From NCBI GenBank assembly GCA_033398695.1, contig CM065801.1, positions 1,178,001 through 1,242,000 of the forward strand: a stretch of 64,000 bases of DNA, read 5' to 3'. This DNA comes from Orobanche coerulescens (lineage: Eukaryota; Streptophyta; Magnoliopsida; Lamiales; Orobanchaceae). Below the pieces are notes generated by a model. That model ran no database searches and was not told where the DNA came from. It saw only the letters and a list, made by a program, of their open reading frames with translations. Position numbers and translations under genes: made by a program. Positions 11,619-23,954 of this stretch are shown here, piece by piece (the stretch's first letter is position 1; each line of letters starts with the position of its first letter).

Positions 11619-11672
11619 TGCGGGGACGACATTTCTTTTATAAGAGGTCGAATATAATACCCGTATTATTTT
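11619..11672 (+). other. Vestigial second polypurine tract and LTR start
   Basis: The stretch GGGGACGACATTTCTTTTAT followed by AATATAATACCCGTATTA resembles the true 3' junction at 12624-12670 (CGGGACGAAACTTCTTTTAA, then TGTAATGCCCGTAATTTCG). It lies about 1 kb upstream of that junction. It may mark an older LTR end inside the element. Confidence 0.45.
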
Positions 11673-12635
11673 TGGCTCCTGCATTTCCTCTTTCTCAGGT
11701 CTATCGACTCGCTCGTGTTCGTTGATACTTTCTGAACTTGTTCTGTATTTCAGTTTCATCGTTCAAACGAGCTGTAATCTTGTTTTGGGTCGATCTGGTA
11801 TCGCTATGACTTTTTCGAGTTCGGTTCTAATCTTGTGAACCTTGTTCAGGAGTGACATCTTCTGGTTCTATTAGTTCTTTTATTCGAAGTAGATCGAATT
11901 TGGAACTCTTGTGTTTTCGACTTCGTCGACTCATTTATGTTCGTTGACATTTCTGAGCTTGTCCTGCCCCTTGCTTTTGTTGATCGAACGAGTGTGGTAT
12001 TGTTTTGAAATAACTCGTTTGTCGTTGTGACTTTTCAATCGCTATTCCCTTTCCTGTGGATCTTATGGGAATGCATGTCTTGTAGTTCTCACCAGATCAT
12101 CCTGGGAGTTGTTGTTTGAGTTTTATTATCTTTCGTGTTTCGGACACGATTGTTCGATTTTTGTTGTCTCGATCATTTGTTTGTTCGGTTTTTGTTCTCG
12201 TTTTGTGATTATTGAGTGTTCAGGCTCCTTCCTAATTCCCTTAAGTTCGGGAAATTAGTCTCGTTTTCGATCTTCCAACCCTTGGACAATGGAATTCCGT
12301 AATTGTTCAGCGTTTGGCTCGCGTTTTGATTGATGTACCGTTGGGTCGGTCAATCATATTGATTTTCGTTCGTTGTGTTTTGTGATTGTTCGGATAATTG
12401 ACTTGACTATATTATCCGTTTGATGACGCTTGTCATTTGTTGGTTTTATTATATTCCTAACGGCGACGTTGTGTTGGTCGTCGTGGAGCGTGTTTTCACG
12501 CCGTATGTCTCTTTGCGTTTCTTGCAGCGTTTCGCCATCGGGCGCGAGTTTTTGGTTTTTGCGTATCTCGTCGAGTTTCCTGGCAGGGGATATTGCTTCT
12601 CCCTACTTATTTTAAGTTTCGGGACGAAACTTCTT

Positions 12636-12650
12636 TTAAGGAGGGTAGAA
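12636..12650 (+). other. Polypurine tract of the gypsy element
   Basis: TAAGGAGGGTAGAA directly precedes the 3' LTR start TGTAATGCCC, as expected for plus-strand priming. Confidence 0.85.
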
Positions 12651-13154
12651 TGTAATGCCCGTAATTTCGATTTATGGTAATTTCTTTTTTTTCGGTGGAA
12701 GTCCATTTTGACGACTCGCACATGACCGTTTCATCATTCTGAGAATGATTAATTCTACACTTTTTGTCATCCGAGTTCGCTTCGGTGTCGTTATGTTGAA
12801 TTCCGTGTTCTTTAGCGACTTTTCCACGTATGAGTTCGACTTTGTTAGATCGCCATTAAATTTTGGAAACTCCAAAAATTCTGAATCTTTGCAATATTAT
12901 AAATCATAGAGTTAGCTTTCCAATGGTTCAAACGGTGAGTCAATCGGAGTCCGGACGAGGGAGTTATGGTCGAAATAGCTAAGTCACTCTCATTCCCAGT
13001 TTTTGGCCGAGCACTCTGTATCTTGTGCCGCGGCACATGCCGGCAGGGCCGCGGCACACTGTGCACCTATTTATGGCCCTGCAGACGGGTTTTTGGCCAT
13101 TTTTCTCCTTCTTCTCCTTCTCTTCTGCGGCTGAGGGTGTGCTTATCATGGAGC
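12651..13154 (+). repeat. 3' LTR of the gypsy element, first part
   Basis: Homologous to the first part of the 5' LTR but missing one of its GTGCCGCGGCAC palindromes. It breaks at GGAGC, the 5-bp TSD of Copia-1, and resumes at 35889. Confidence 0.92.
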
Positions 13155-15047
13155 TATTAGGAATATGCCCTCGAATGCCACTCAGAGGATGAGAGAATGA
13201 AAGCAATTGTATTGTAATTATGAATATTATATTTAATAAGGCAATTATTATTTCTATATTATTGTATATCACTAGCATTGTGATTTGGTATATAGAATAA
13301 TAGTCCTTGCATTTGAGAGAGAACATTCTACTCCTTATGGAGATAAAGAGATAGGCACTAGAAGTGTTTAGAGCTCGAATGCTTAACTAGTTCGCAAGTC
13401 GATAAAACTTAACTGGGCAGTAAGTTTAGACAAGACTTGTATAACGTGTACTTTGACATGTAGAGTGCCTGTCTTCACTAACAGTTAGTGAGAGCACACG
13501 TTATAGGTATGCTAATGGGATTAGTATACTCAAACACGACTCAACTCGATTCGGTCACATGGAAATCACTCAGGGATTGTCAATGATTGAATCGAAAGAT
13601 TCTGATAGGTATACGTGGACCTTTGACTTGAGGTTTCAGTAGGAGATGTGCTTGTGACATTAAGTTAGTCATTAGAGTAGTTCGATCCAATCGCCGGTTG
13701 GTGGGGTCAACCTCGAAATGCAACTTAGTGGGCAAGTAGCAGTCTCTACTGAATACCAAGATAGGATTCTTTCTCGTGTTAGTGAGCAGGTAAATGTCCT
13801 ATGCGGTTAATGGCAAATAAGATCATAAGTCTTTGGCCAAAGCATTCAGAGCTAGTTATATTTGATACACGAGAGCTCGATGATCTCAGTTTGCATTAAC
13901 AAAAAGCATAGAGTCAAGTTACAGTAGGGTTTGACTTTACCGTGACCCTAATACTTGACCGGGACATATGATTGAAGGGTTTATACGTATACGGTATTCA
14001 CGACATAATGGTTTTGGAATGATCCTATCATTCGTTCTTAGTTAGGTTACGGTGGGCCACGAGACTGGCTAAGTGGTGCTAACACTCATTGGATCCTCCC
14101 AATGCTAACTAAGACGAACCTACAGAGTCGCGGCACAGGAATTGACGATGGATTATATTTAGCTTATTCTCTCTTGGTTAATATTGGACATTGGATGTCT
14201 AATTCAATTTATTGGATAAATTAAATCGGTCTCGTGAATTAAATAAATTACTGGGTAATTAATTTATTCATATTATTTCTTAGAGAATTTATTTTTAATA
14301 TAATTAATTAGATTAATTAATTATATTAATATTGAAACATACCAAGGTTTATCTATCGGATTAGATACACGAGGGTCCGTTTCACGGACCGAAACGAACC
14401 AACTTCTTTTTCTCCTCCCTTAGCCACCACCCTACTTTCATCAATTGACTTGGTGATTTTTTTTTATAAATGTGGGGACTTAATAATACATTTGATGTAT
14501 TATTACTTCATTATTTATTTTTGAAATAATTGATGAGGTGTGTGTTTTGTTTATAAAATAAACACCATCTCCCTCATTTATAATTGAAGGGATCAGCCGT
14601 GAGTTGAGAAAGGGAGTGAGAGAAAAGTTTTCTAACTTTATACATTTTGAGTTCTAAGTGTATTTTGAGAGAAAACAATTTTTATAAAAATACTTAGAGT
14701 ATTTATAAAAATATATATAAGTTAATTCTATCAATTTCTAGCCGTATACTTAGAGTATAAATTGATAGAAATATTTTTCGGTCATCTTCCGACGCGTGAT
14801 ACGTAGAGGCACGGTGTTTTCGGTGCTCGGGAATTTCCAAAAGCTTGTTCGATTGGATTCGTGTTCGTACTCGGAATCAAGAAGATATTATCAAAGGTCT
14901 ACGAGGGTATGATTTCTTAATTTATCTTCGTATATTTATATTCGTTTATACGATGCTTGATCGATCCGGTTTTGGGGTTTGGTTTTTATCCGGTTTGACC
15001 GGTTTATTTCCACTGCGTAACTCGTTTTTAATCACCGAATTCCATCA
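13155..15047 (+). repeat. 5' LTR of Copia-1
   Basis: 1893 bp. It matches the three pieces 20568-20668, 24235-24982 and 34839-35888 in order. Few substitutions separate them, for example GAATGAAAGC versus GAATCAGAGC near 13200/20610. Confidence 0.92.
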
Positions 15048-15048
15048 G

Positions 15049-15060
15049 TGGTATCGGAGC
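15049..15060 (+). other. Primer-binding site of Copia-1
   Basis: TGGTATCGGAGC begins one base after the 5' LTR. It is a near-match to the initiator Met-tRNA type site, and the same variant is used by Copia-2. Confidence 0.85.
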
Positions 15061-16638
15061 GAGGTCTATGCAATCTTATATTCGATATTTGCATTTGGAA
15101 TGCTTGATTATTTTTTTATGATTTAGAATCATAATTGTTTTAATTGTTGATGTTTAATTGTTTATCTAAAAATTACTTTTCATGATTTTATGTTACAATA
15201 TAAATCTATTTTTCTTTTAAATAACTGATTTAATTGTGTAATATAAAAATTAGAAAAATATTATTTTTGGATTCGACGAAAAAAATGAGCTGAAAATTGG
15301 CGGACCGCTGACTCAGAGCTGGTCATGGGAATAATAATAATTTAATGGGCTGGGCAATTGGTCATTGGGCTGGTCAATGGCATTGGGGCTGGCTGGTTAA
15401 CGGGCTTGGCGAGCCTTGTGTTTTCCGACTCCATTTTTATATTTCGTTCAGAATTAATTTTCCGCAAATTAAATTGGATTTAATTTGACTAAAATATAAT
15501 TATGGTAATTTATATTAAGGAAATTAATTTAATGAAATATTTATTTTAATGAGCAAATTAAAATTAACGGTTAAGTGAATTAATTGGATTAATTCTAATT
15601 GTTGGATTATTTTTTGTTGATTAGATCAATTTTAGATTAATCATTATTGCCATTTATTTTAATGTAATTGTTGCATTAATTTTGAATGGGGATGTAGTTC
15701 ATGGACCTAGTTTTGAATCGTTTGTTTTGTTCGATTGGGTTGTAAAGGCCGTTTTGAGCCTATTTATTTTACTAGAAAATTTGTATAGGATGCAATTTTT
15801 CAAATGTAAAATTTATTTGTAATGACGAAGACCGAGGAAGATCCGCTCGAGAAGACGAAGATTCAAGACCGAAGACATGTAATTAGATTACGATGTTTTG
15901 TTCTAGGAACGGTCCATGAATCGCATGTTGTTAGTTTTAGGTTGTGTATGTTTTCATATTGTATGATAAACAAACAAACCGACAAACCGCGCTTATAAAC
16001 GGATTAATGTGCAAAGTGTAACATATAATCGCGTTAATACTCCCACTTACAAACACTAAGTTATAAAGGTTACGAGGTTTCCTACCTTCCGTCAAACTCA
16101 TGGAAAATTGAAATCTAAACCGGAATATTATTCTTCCGAGTATGTCGGGGTAATATATTTGGGGAAAGTTGATAAATTCCTAGAGTGCATTAGATGCCTT
16201 TGGTTGTGACAAATCAAACCCCTATAAACCGTATGGGTTGCCGGGTAAGATTCAATTGTCAGACTAATAGGAGTTGACGGTTTAAACTTAGATAGTTCAG
16301 CGAGCCATAGAAACCGAATGGGTTGAGGGCAAGTGAACTAGGGGTAAAAGAAGATCGAATCATCCATTAGATGGGTTGGTATTAGACACCACTTTATAAA
16401 GAATAATAGAATATAAACCGTATATGGGTTGCCCTCTATTAAACTTTATAAAAAAAATCGATCACCACTATGAAGTTACCCAAGACTTCCGGATTTAACA
16501 TGGGAGTGTGTAAATGCCGATAAAATAGTGGGAGCCGAGTTATGAATAAAGAAAGTCCTTAAATTCTTTACTCGGATCATAATTAAACAATCACTAACGA
16601 ATCTCAAATTATTCTCTGCAGTTAACAAAACTCTCAAT
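15061..16638 (+). other. Untranslated leader of Copia-1
   Basis: 1.58 kb without recognisable genes. Between about 16220 and 16430 a short word (AACCGTATGGGTTG and variants) recurs four times. The region ends just before the presumed gag start. Confidence 0.65.
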
Positions 16639-17480
16639 ATGACAATGAACCCACTCGCTATACTACTTGAAAAGAACGTCGGATCGGTCCGAACTATGTG
16701 GATCTGGAACTTGAGGATTGTCCTAACTATGGAAATCTTTGGGATATGTCTTGGAGGCGGACATCCCAGCGGCTCCTGCATGAACCCGAGCCAATCAGGA
16801 AGATGTCGATGCCCATGAGAAATGGGTAAAAGACGACATAAGAGTGCGAGGGTACATGTTAGGCTCAATGACCAATGAGCTTCAACGTGCCCATGAAAAG
16901 ATGACGTCTTCACGAGCCATCTTAGCGCACCTGGCTGAGCTCTATGGAGAGCATAGCCGAACTGCTAGATATGAGATATCAAAGCAATTATTCGGCGCCA
17001 GGATGAAGGAAGGAGAGAGGGTTGGGGACCATGTCCTCAAGATGATCTCGATGATTGAGAGATTGGAAGCTCTTGATTTTCAGATGCATGCATCTCTCCA
17101 AACTGACCTTATCCTGCAGTCACTTCCTGACTCCTTTTCACAATTTGTCATGAACTTCAACTGCAATGAGATTGCATGTAACTTAGCTGGGCTAATGAAC
17201 AAACTGACGACTGCCCAGTCTCAGATGAAGACAAAGGGAAAGGAAGCTGCACTTGTGATTTCTTTTGGGACTTGGAAGTCCAAGAATAAGAAGAAAAAGA
17301 ACAAGAAGCAGTTAGGTCCAATAGCCAAGATCGATAAGGGAAAGGGCAAGGCCCCAATGGTTCAAAAGAGTTAGGGGGCCAAGAAAACGGATGTATGCCT
17401 CAACTGCGGTGAGCTAGGCCACTGGAAGAGGTACTGTCCAAAGCTTGACCGTAATGCGCCGTCAGGTACGGAACTACTAG
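16639..17480 (+). pseudogene. Copia-1 gag (capsid / nucleocapsid)
   Basis: A presumed start ATG at 16639 opens a gag region with NLRIVLTME and, in another frame, GPNYVDLELED, showing a frameshift near 16690. The best-preserved part (16844-17374) contains the plant copia gag core with LAELYGEHSRTARYEISKQL and LQSLPDSFSQFVMNFN. A stop follows a Lys-rich segment at 17374. Past it a CX2CX4HX4C zinc knuckle, CLNCGELGHWKRYC, is readable at about 17396-17437. The product would package element RNA in virus-like particles. This copy cannot make an intact Gag. Confidence 0.85.
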
Positions 17481-17514
17481 TTTTAGAAACAAATTGTTCT
17501 GTAACTGTATATTC

Positions 17515-20500
17515 TACTTCTTGGATACTTGATTCCGGTGCGAGTTCTCACATTTGTACAATGAATCGGGATCGGAACGGCGTAGGAAGTCGGATTCGGG
17601 GAGGTGATGGTCACCGTCGGAAGTGGGCATAGTGTCGAGGCTTCTGATATCGGATCCCTTATGTTGGATTTAGAATCTGGTTTTATTCTCACTTTAGAAG
17701 ATGTACTTGTTTTGCCCAAGGGGCACAAGAATATTGTATCAATTCCGGTCATGGACCGAAAGGGATTTCACTTCTTTATTGGAGATGGGTCCTGTCGTAT
17801 TTATTTCAGAAATAAATTGGTTGGTACTGCTACATTATTAAATGGTTTATACCATTTACATTTAAAGAATAAGACAACCGTGAACACTATAACTAGGAAG
17901 CGTGGTAGGGATGAAACGAACCAAGCACTTAAGTGGCATCTTAGACTTGGTCATATCGGTCAGACCAAGGTTCATAAAATGGAGAAAGATGGGCTTACGG
18001 GTCCATTGGGATCGATCCCTATCCAACTTGTGAATCTTGCCTTCAAGGCAAAATGACTAAGTTACCCTTCAGGACTTTTGAAAGAGTCAATAAAAACTTG
18101 GATTGATCCATACCGACGTCATGGCCCTTTTGAAGTAGCACGAGACGGCTTTCGGATTTCATTACATTCACCGATGACCATACTGTATGGATTCGTGTAC
18201 TTAATGAAACATAAGTCTGAAGCTTTTGATAAATTCAAGGAATTTAAAGCCCTAGTTGAAAATCAAACAGTAACCGTGTTAAGACTCTTCGGTCGACCGG
18301 GTGGTGAGTACATGAGTACCGAATTTGATGAGTTCTTAAAAGAACTAGGAATAGTGTCACAATTCACTCCTCCGGCTACTCCACAATTAAATGGTGTATC
18401 GTAAAGAAGGAACCGAACCTTGTTGGACATGGTTCGCTCCATGCTTAACTATCTTGATCTGGATTTATCCGTGGGGTTACACGCTCCTTCTTCAGTGCAT
18501 ATCTTGAACAGATGTCCTTCCAAATCCGTTCCTAAGACTCCCCATGAGATGTGGAGAGGTAGGAAACCAAGTCTTAATCACATTAGGATTTGGGGATGCC
18601 CTGCTTATGTCAAGAAGACTAAAGTAGAGAAATTGGAAGCTAGGTCTGTGAAAGGTCATTTCATAGGATATCCAGGGGATTCCATGGGATATCTATTCTA
18701 CATGCATGAAGATCATAGGATCATCGTTGCTATACAAGCACACTTCCCGGACGATCAGTTTATTCAGGAAGGAGGGGCAGGTAGAAATATTTCTTTGGAA
18801 GAAATAAAAGAAACACCAAATGATTCACCTATGCAAGATATTAGAACCCAACCTTTTGAAATACAAACACAACATCGCAAGTCTAGTAGAATTTCTCAAT
18901 TACCTGAGAGGTATGGCTATCTGCATCAAGAAGAACTGGGTGTCCATGAGATGACAGAAAGTAGTCAAGAGAATGATCCTTCTACATACGACCAAGCTAT
19001 GGTAGATGTTGACTCCACAAAGTGGCAAGAAGCTATGGAAGCTGAGATAGACTCAATGCATGCTAATCAGGTCTGGACTTTAGTAGATCGTCCTAAAGGC
19101 ATAGTGCCTATTGGAAACAAATGGATCTATAAAAGAAAGACTGATGGAGATGGCAAGGTTGATACCTATAAGGCCAGGCTTGTGGCAAAGGATTATTCCC
19201 AAAGAGAAAGAATCGATTATTTCAAGACCTTCTCGCATGTAGCTATGATTAAGTCTATTCGCATGATGCTTGCCATAGCAACCCACTTAGATTATGAAAT
19301 ATGGCAAATGGATGTGAAAACGGCATTCCTAAATGGATTCCTCGAAGAGGAGATTTACATGGAACAGCCTAAGGGATTCATATCTCAAACCAATATTCAT
19401 AAAGTATGCAAACTTCAGCGTGCCATTTATGGACTGAAGCAAGCTTCACGGAGTTGGAATCTTCGTTTTAACGAGACAGTCAAAGAGTTTGATTTTGTCC
19501 AAAATGAAGAGGAGCTCTGTATTTACAAGAAGGTTAGTGGGAGCAAAATTGTGTTCTTAATACTATATGTAGATGACATTCTACTTATAGGAAATGGCGT
19601 AGGAATGCTCAGTTCTGTGAAAGCTTGGCTTTCTAAAGAGTTCTCAATGAAAGACTTGGGAGAAGCTACCTATATTCTGGGTATTCGTCTCTACCGGGAT
19701 AGAGCGAAAAGAATGTTAGGTCTTTCCCAAGCCCTCTACATAGAAAAGATCCTGAAGCGATTTAGGATGGAAGATTCTAAAAGAGGGTTTCTACCTATGC
19801 AACATGGTGCAAAACTTTCCTTAGAGATGTGTCCTCAAAGTGAGGAAGATAGAAAGAAAATGAGCAAGGTACCTTATGCTTCGGCAGTAGGTAGCCTTAC
19901 GTATGCAATGATTTGCACTAGACCGGACATTGCCTATGCTGTGAACATAGTAAGTCGGTTTCAGTCAAATCCAGGGCAGGAAAATTGGACTGCTGTAAAG
20001 AACATTCTTAAGTACCTAAGGAGGACTAAAGACTTGGTTCTTACATACGGTGGTGGAGAACTAAGAGTGATGGGTTATAAAGACTCAGATTTTTTGGGGG
20101 ACATGGATGCTCAGATGTCCACATCAGGGTATATCTTTACTCTGAATGGTGGGGCAGTTTCTTGGAGAAGTGCCAAGCAAAGTTCGACTGCTATCTCTAT
20201 ATGTCAAGCCGAATATCAGGCAGCCACGGAGGCTGCTAAAGAAGCTTTTTGGATAAAGAAGTTCACTGAGGAACTTCAAGTGGTTCCTAACACAGAGAAG
20301 CCCGTGACACTGTTTTGTGACAACGACGGAGCTGTTGCACAGGCTAAGGAGCCTAGGGCTCACCACAACACCAAACATATTGCGAGAAAATATCATTTTG
20401 TTAGAGAAATGGTTCGGGATGGGAATGTTACACTGCAGAGAGTAGACACAGCAAATAACGTTGCTGATCCGCTTACCAATCCACTATCTCAGAAGGTCTT

Positions 20501-20552
20501 AGAGAGACATCTAGAGAGTATGGGTATTAGATACCATAGTTTGTGGCATTGA
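17515..20552 (+). pseudogene. Copia-1 pol (protease, integrase, reverse transcriptase, RNase H)
   Basis: The order is copia-type. A protease active site WILDSGASSH is at about 17521. A GAG-pre-integrase region (HLRLGHIGQTK) ends in a stop at 18054-18056. The integrase core (18078-18404) carries the GGEYMSTEFDEFL region, with the usual catalytic D changed or lost in RLFGRPGGEY, and stops after PQLNGVS. A long ORF (18420-20552, 710 residues) then runs from the integrase C-terminus through reverse transcriptase (QMDVKTAFLNGFLEEE, active site YVDDILL near residue 380) to RNase H (TRPDIAYAV, QAEYQAATEA, CDNDGAVAQA). Stops and frameshifts in the N-terminal half make it a pseudogene, although the RT/RNase H part is intact. 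Confidence 0.92.
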
Positions 20553-20556
20553 GTGC

Positions 20557-20567
20557 AAGTGGGAGAT
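20557..20567 (+). other. Polypurine tract of Copia-1
   Basis: AAGTGGGAGAT immediately before the 3' LTR, the usual tract of Tork/Angela-type copia elements. Confidence 0.85.
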
Positions 20568-20777
20568 TATTAGGAATATGCCCTCGAATGCCACTCAGAG
20601 GATGAGAGAATCAGAGCAATTGTATTGTAATTATGAATATTATATTTAATAAGGCAATTATTATTTCTAACTCTGCCTGTGGGTGTCTTCTTGACATCCA
20701 TTGCCGGTCCCAAGACCGGATAAAAGAGGAGGGTTACGGTAGGTTAGTGGCAGCCAGCGTAAAACTCGTCACATTCC

Positions 20778-21860
20778 ATGGACATGAATCAAACATTGAA
20801 AATCGTTGGGGCGTCTCCTCAGAAGCGACGCGCTGCATTTCATAGGCCCGAGTGCAGTGATAAGTATGCGAGGGTTGCTAGGTCGTCGCCCAGAAGCGGC
20901 GCGCCACCTTTACATCTGAGGGTGGTGTCAAATGAGCAAGGATGCGCTACACTTCATAGGCCCGGGTGTAGTGGAAAATATGCAAGGGTTGCTAGGTCGT
21001 CGCCCGGAAGCGGCGCGCCACCTCGAAGTATGGGTGTGGTGTCAAATGTGCAAGAATCCTTGCAGCGTGGACGGGGACAGACAAAAAAGTTAGTTCTTGC
21101 GGCTAGTAAGGGTAGTAAGGTGCGGTTTGGAACTTGGAACGTTGGCTCTTTGACGGGGAGATCAGCAGAAGTGGGGGAGGTTATGAAAAGGAGGAGAATT
21201 CACATAATGTGTCTACAAGAGACTAAGTGGGTTAGCGAGAAGGCAAGAGTGTTATCTCCTTGGGGTTACAAGCTTTGGTACTCTGGAAAGGATAGAAGTA
21301 GAAATGGAGTGGGTATCGTCATTGATAAAGAATTCATTGATGATGTGGTGGAAGTGTCAAGAAAGAGCGATAGAATAATGAGTATTAAGCTTGTGATAGG
21401 GGATGAGTTTCTAACTATCATAAGTGCTTATGCACCACAAGTAGGATTGGATGCATCGATCAAACAAGAATTTTGGGAAGATTTGGAAGAGGTTGTCGAA
21501 CGAATTCCTATGGGTGAGAAATTGATCATTGGTGGTGACCTCAATGGGCATGTCGGTGTTAGCAGAGATGGCTTTGAGAGCATTCATGGTGGGTTTGGTT
21601 TTGGGGACAGGAATGAAGCAGGAAATGGTATATTGGATTTCGCATTAGCTCATGACTTGGGTATTATGAACACTTGGTTCGAGAAAAGGGACTCTCATTT
21701 GGTGACATATAGAAACGGAGGTAATGCAAGTCAGATTGATTTCTTTTTAGTAAGGAATGTTTGGAGGAAAAGTTTTACTAATTGCAAGGTGATACCGGTG
21801 AGAGTCTTGCAACACAAAGATAGGTTGTGGTGCTTGACTTTCGAGGTAAGAGGCACTTAA
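20778..21860 (+). CDS. RTE LINE ORF, endonuclease part
   Basis: 360 residues. After a low-complexity start with a duplicated segment (HRPxCSxKYARVARSSPxSG, twice in residues 20-85), the exonuclease-endonuclease-phosphatase fold begins near residue 115 with FGTWNVGSLTGR. It continues with LQETKW (catalytic Glu, about residue 148), SAYAPQ, GGDLNGHVG (about 252) and SQIDFFLV (about 325). The enzyme nicks target DNA for primed reverse transcription. The reading frame leaves the polyprotein frame near 21830, where the next part is in another frame, so the full polyprotein is disrupted. The ATG at 20778 is the first in frame; I cannot prove it is used. Confidence 0.88.
   Translation: MDMNQTLKIVGASPQKRRAAFHRPECSDKYARVARSSPRSGAPPLHLRVVSNEQGCATLHRPGCSGKYARVARSSPGSGAPPRSMGVVSNVQESLQRGRGQTKKLVLAASKGSKVRFGTWNVGSLTGRSAEVGEVMKRRRIHIMCLQETKWVSEKARVLSPWGYKLWYSGKDRSRNGVGIVIDKEFIDDVVEVSRKSDRIMSIKLVIGDEFLTIISAYAPQVGLDASIKQEFWEDLEEVVERIPMGEKLIIGGDLNGHVGVSRDGFESIHGGFGFGDRNEAGNGILDFALAHDLGIMNTWFEKRDSHLVTYRNGGNASQIDFFLVRNVWRKSFTNCKVIPVRVLQHKDRLWCLTFEVRGT
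20829..21052 (+). repeat. Two-copy tandem repeat in the LINE 5' region
   Basis: Two units of about 110 bp share TTCATAGGCCCG, GGGTTGCTAGGTCGTCGCCC and AGCGGCGCGCCACCT. They give the duplicated peptide in the ORF N-terminus. The units have diverged by about one base in ten, so the duplication is older than this insertion. Confidence 0.8.
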
Positions 21861-23954
21861 GAAAGAGAAGACCACAAGTTGACCCTCGAATTAAGTGGTG
21901 GAAGCTCCAAGGGGAGAGTCGACATACTTTTGTGGCTAAGATTGCTGATAGTGGTATTTGGTCTGATTGCACGGAGATGGATATAGATTCGATGTGGAAC
22001 TTGTTGGAGCATAACATAAAGGAAGTTGCAAAAGAAGTCCTAGGAGAATCTAAAGGAAACAGACCATCAAGTAAGGACACATCTTGGTGGAATGATGAAG
22101 TTAAGCAAGCGATAAAGACCAAAGGTGAATGTTATAAGGTACTGGGTAAATGCTCGAGCGATGAGAATTATGAGAAGTACAAGAAAGCTCGAACAGAAGC
22201 TAAAAGGCGGCGAAATGCCCGATCAAAGGTCAATCAAGAATTATATGCAAGATTAGATACTAAAGAAGGGGAAAAAGATATCTATAAACTTGCTCGAATG
22301 AGAGAGAAGAAGACGAGATATTGGAAAAGTTAAATGTGTAAAGATACGACCAAAAAGTTTTGGTTCAAGATAAAGAGATAAAAGAGAGATGGAGGTCATA
22401 CTTTGATACCCTATTCAATGGCCATCAAGAACAAGATATTGGGAATTTAAACATCCCCTCAAGTATGGTTAACCGAGAGTTTAAGAGAAGAATTCAAAAG
22501 GGTGAAGTGACATTTGCATTGAAGAAGATGGGGTCAAAGAAAGCAGAAGGACCAGATGGTATACCTATTGAAGTTTGGAGGTGTTTGGGGGAGAGAGGGA
22601 TCGAATGGGTAACTATGTTTTTCAATAAGATTTGGAGAAGCAATAAGATGCCATCAGCATGGAGGAAAAGTATTCTCGTCCCTTTGTATAAGAATAAAGG
22701 TGATGTTCAAGATTGTTCTAATTATCGCGGAATTAAACTAATGAGTCATACCATGAAGTTGTGGGAACGAGTGATTGAACAAAGGATCAGGAAATGTGTG
22801 AAGATAACAGAAAATCAGTTTGGATTTATGCCTGGAAGATCGACCATGGAAGCAATTTATCTTATCCGGAACATTATCGAGATAAAAAGAAAGATCTGCA
22901 TATGGTTTTTATTGATTTAGAGAAGGCATATGATAAAGTACCAAGAGAAGTACTTTGGTGGGCCTTAGCAAAGAAGGGTGTATCGCGGAAATATATTGAC
23001 ATTATAAAGGACATGTATGAGGGAGCTAGTACAAGTGTACGTACTAATGTTGGGAGGACAGAAGAATTCCCTATTACGATTGGGGTGCATCAAGGATCTG
23101 CTCTTAGTCCTTTTCTTTTTGCCATAGTCATGGACGAATTGACAAGAGAAATTCAAAATGACGTTCCGTGGTGTATGATGTTCGCAGATGATATTGTGTT
23201 GATTGATGAGACGAAGGTTGGAGTGCAACAGAAATTGGAACTTTGGAGGGATACTTTGGAAGCTCGAGGCTTTAGGCTGAGCAGAAGTAAGACTGAATAT
23301 ATGGAGTGTAGGTTTAGCGAAAACAGTGATAGAGAGACGGGGATGATCACATTTGATGGGAAAGTTGTTCATGGATCCACTTTCTTTCGGTATCTTGGAT
23401 CTATTATCCAAAAGGATGGAGAGCTAGATGGCGATGTGGCTCATAGAATAAAGGCAGGGTGGTTGAAGTGGAAGAGTGCGACAGGGGTTTTATGTGATCC
23501 TGGCATGCCTCATAGATTAAAGGGTAAATTTTACCGCACGGCAATTAGGCCTGCGCTGTTATATGGCACCGAGTGTTGGGCTGTAAAACAGTGTCACGTT
23601 CAAAAGATGAATGTTGCAGAGATGCGTATGCTACGATGGATGTGTGGGCATACAAAAAAGGATCGGCTCAGAAATGAGGTGATCAGAGAGAAGGTAAGAG
23701 TTGCGTCTATAGAAGACAAGATGATGGAGAATCGATTACGATGGTTTGGTCATGTGAGAAGAAGACCTATTGATGCCCCAGTGAGGAGGCTAGAGAGTTG
23801 GGGAACAAGTAATGTTGTGAAAGGTATAGGAAGACCCAAGAAAACTTGGATAAAGATGATTGAAAATGATATGCGGTTTCTTGGAATTGGAGAAAGTATG
23901 GCGATGGAGAGGCAAATGTGGCGGGAAAGAATAAGGATGGTGGATGGAGTCTGA
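21827..23954 (+). pseudogene. RTE LINE reverse transcriptase part
   Basis: It continues the endonuclease polyprotein in shifted frames: 21827-22333 (linker with WWNDEVKQAI), about 22337-22920 (RT fingers/palm: [52 protein letters not shown]), and 22890-23954 ([34 protein letters not shown], active site FADDIVL). The C-terminal region ends with a [16 protein letters not shown] motif typical of plant RTE proteins. At least two frameshifts (near 22335 and 22890) prevent a full product. All catalytic aspartates are still encoded. Confidence 0.9.

Larger units (their letters stand above)
9905..12650 (+). other. Internal region of the non-coding gypsy element
   Basis: 2.75 kb between the LTRs. A primer-binding site TGGTATCAGAGC is at 9909-9920. 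I find no gag, protease, reverse transcriptase or integrase motif in any frame; the ORFs present are short and of unlike composition. A second, decayed polypurine-tract/LTR-start-like sequence is at 11619-11672. Confidence 0.8.

Noticed and set aside
14845..15126. 93-residue ORF at the end of the Copia-1 5' LTR
   Set aside because: It crosses the LTR/primer-binding-site boundary, so it is leader sequence and not a gene.
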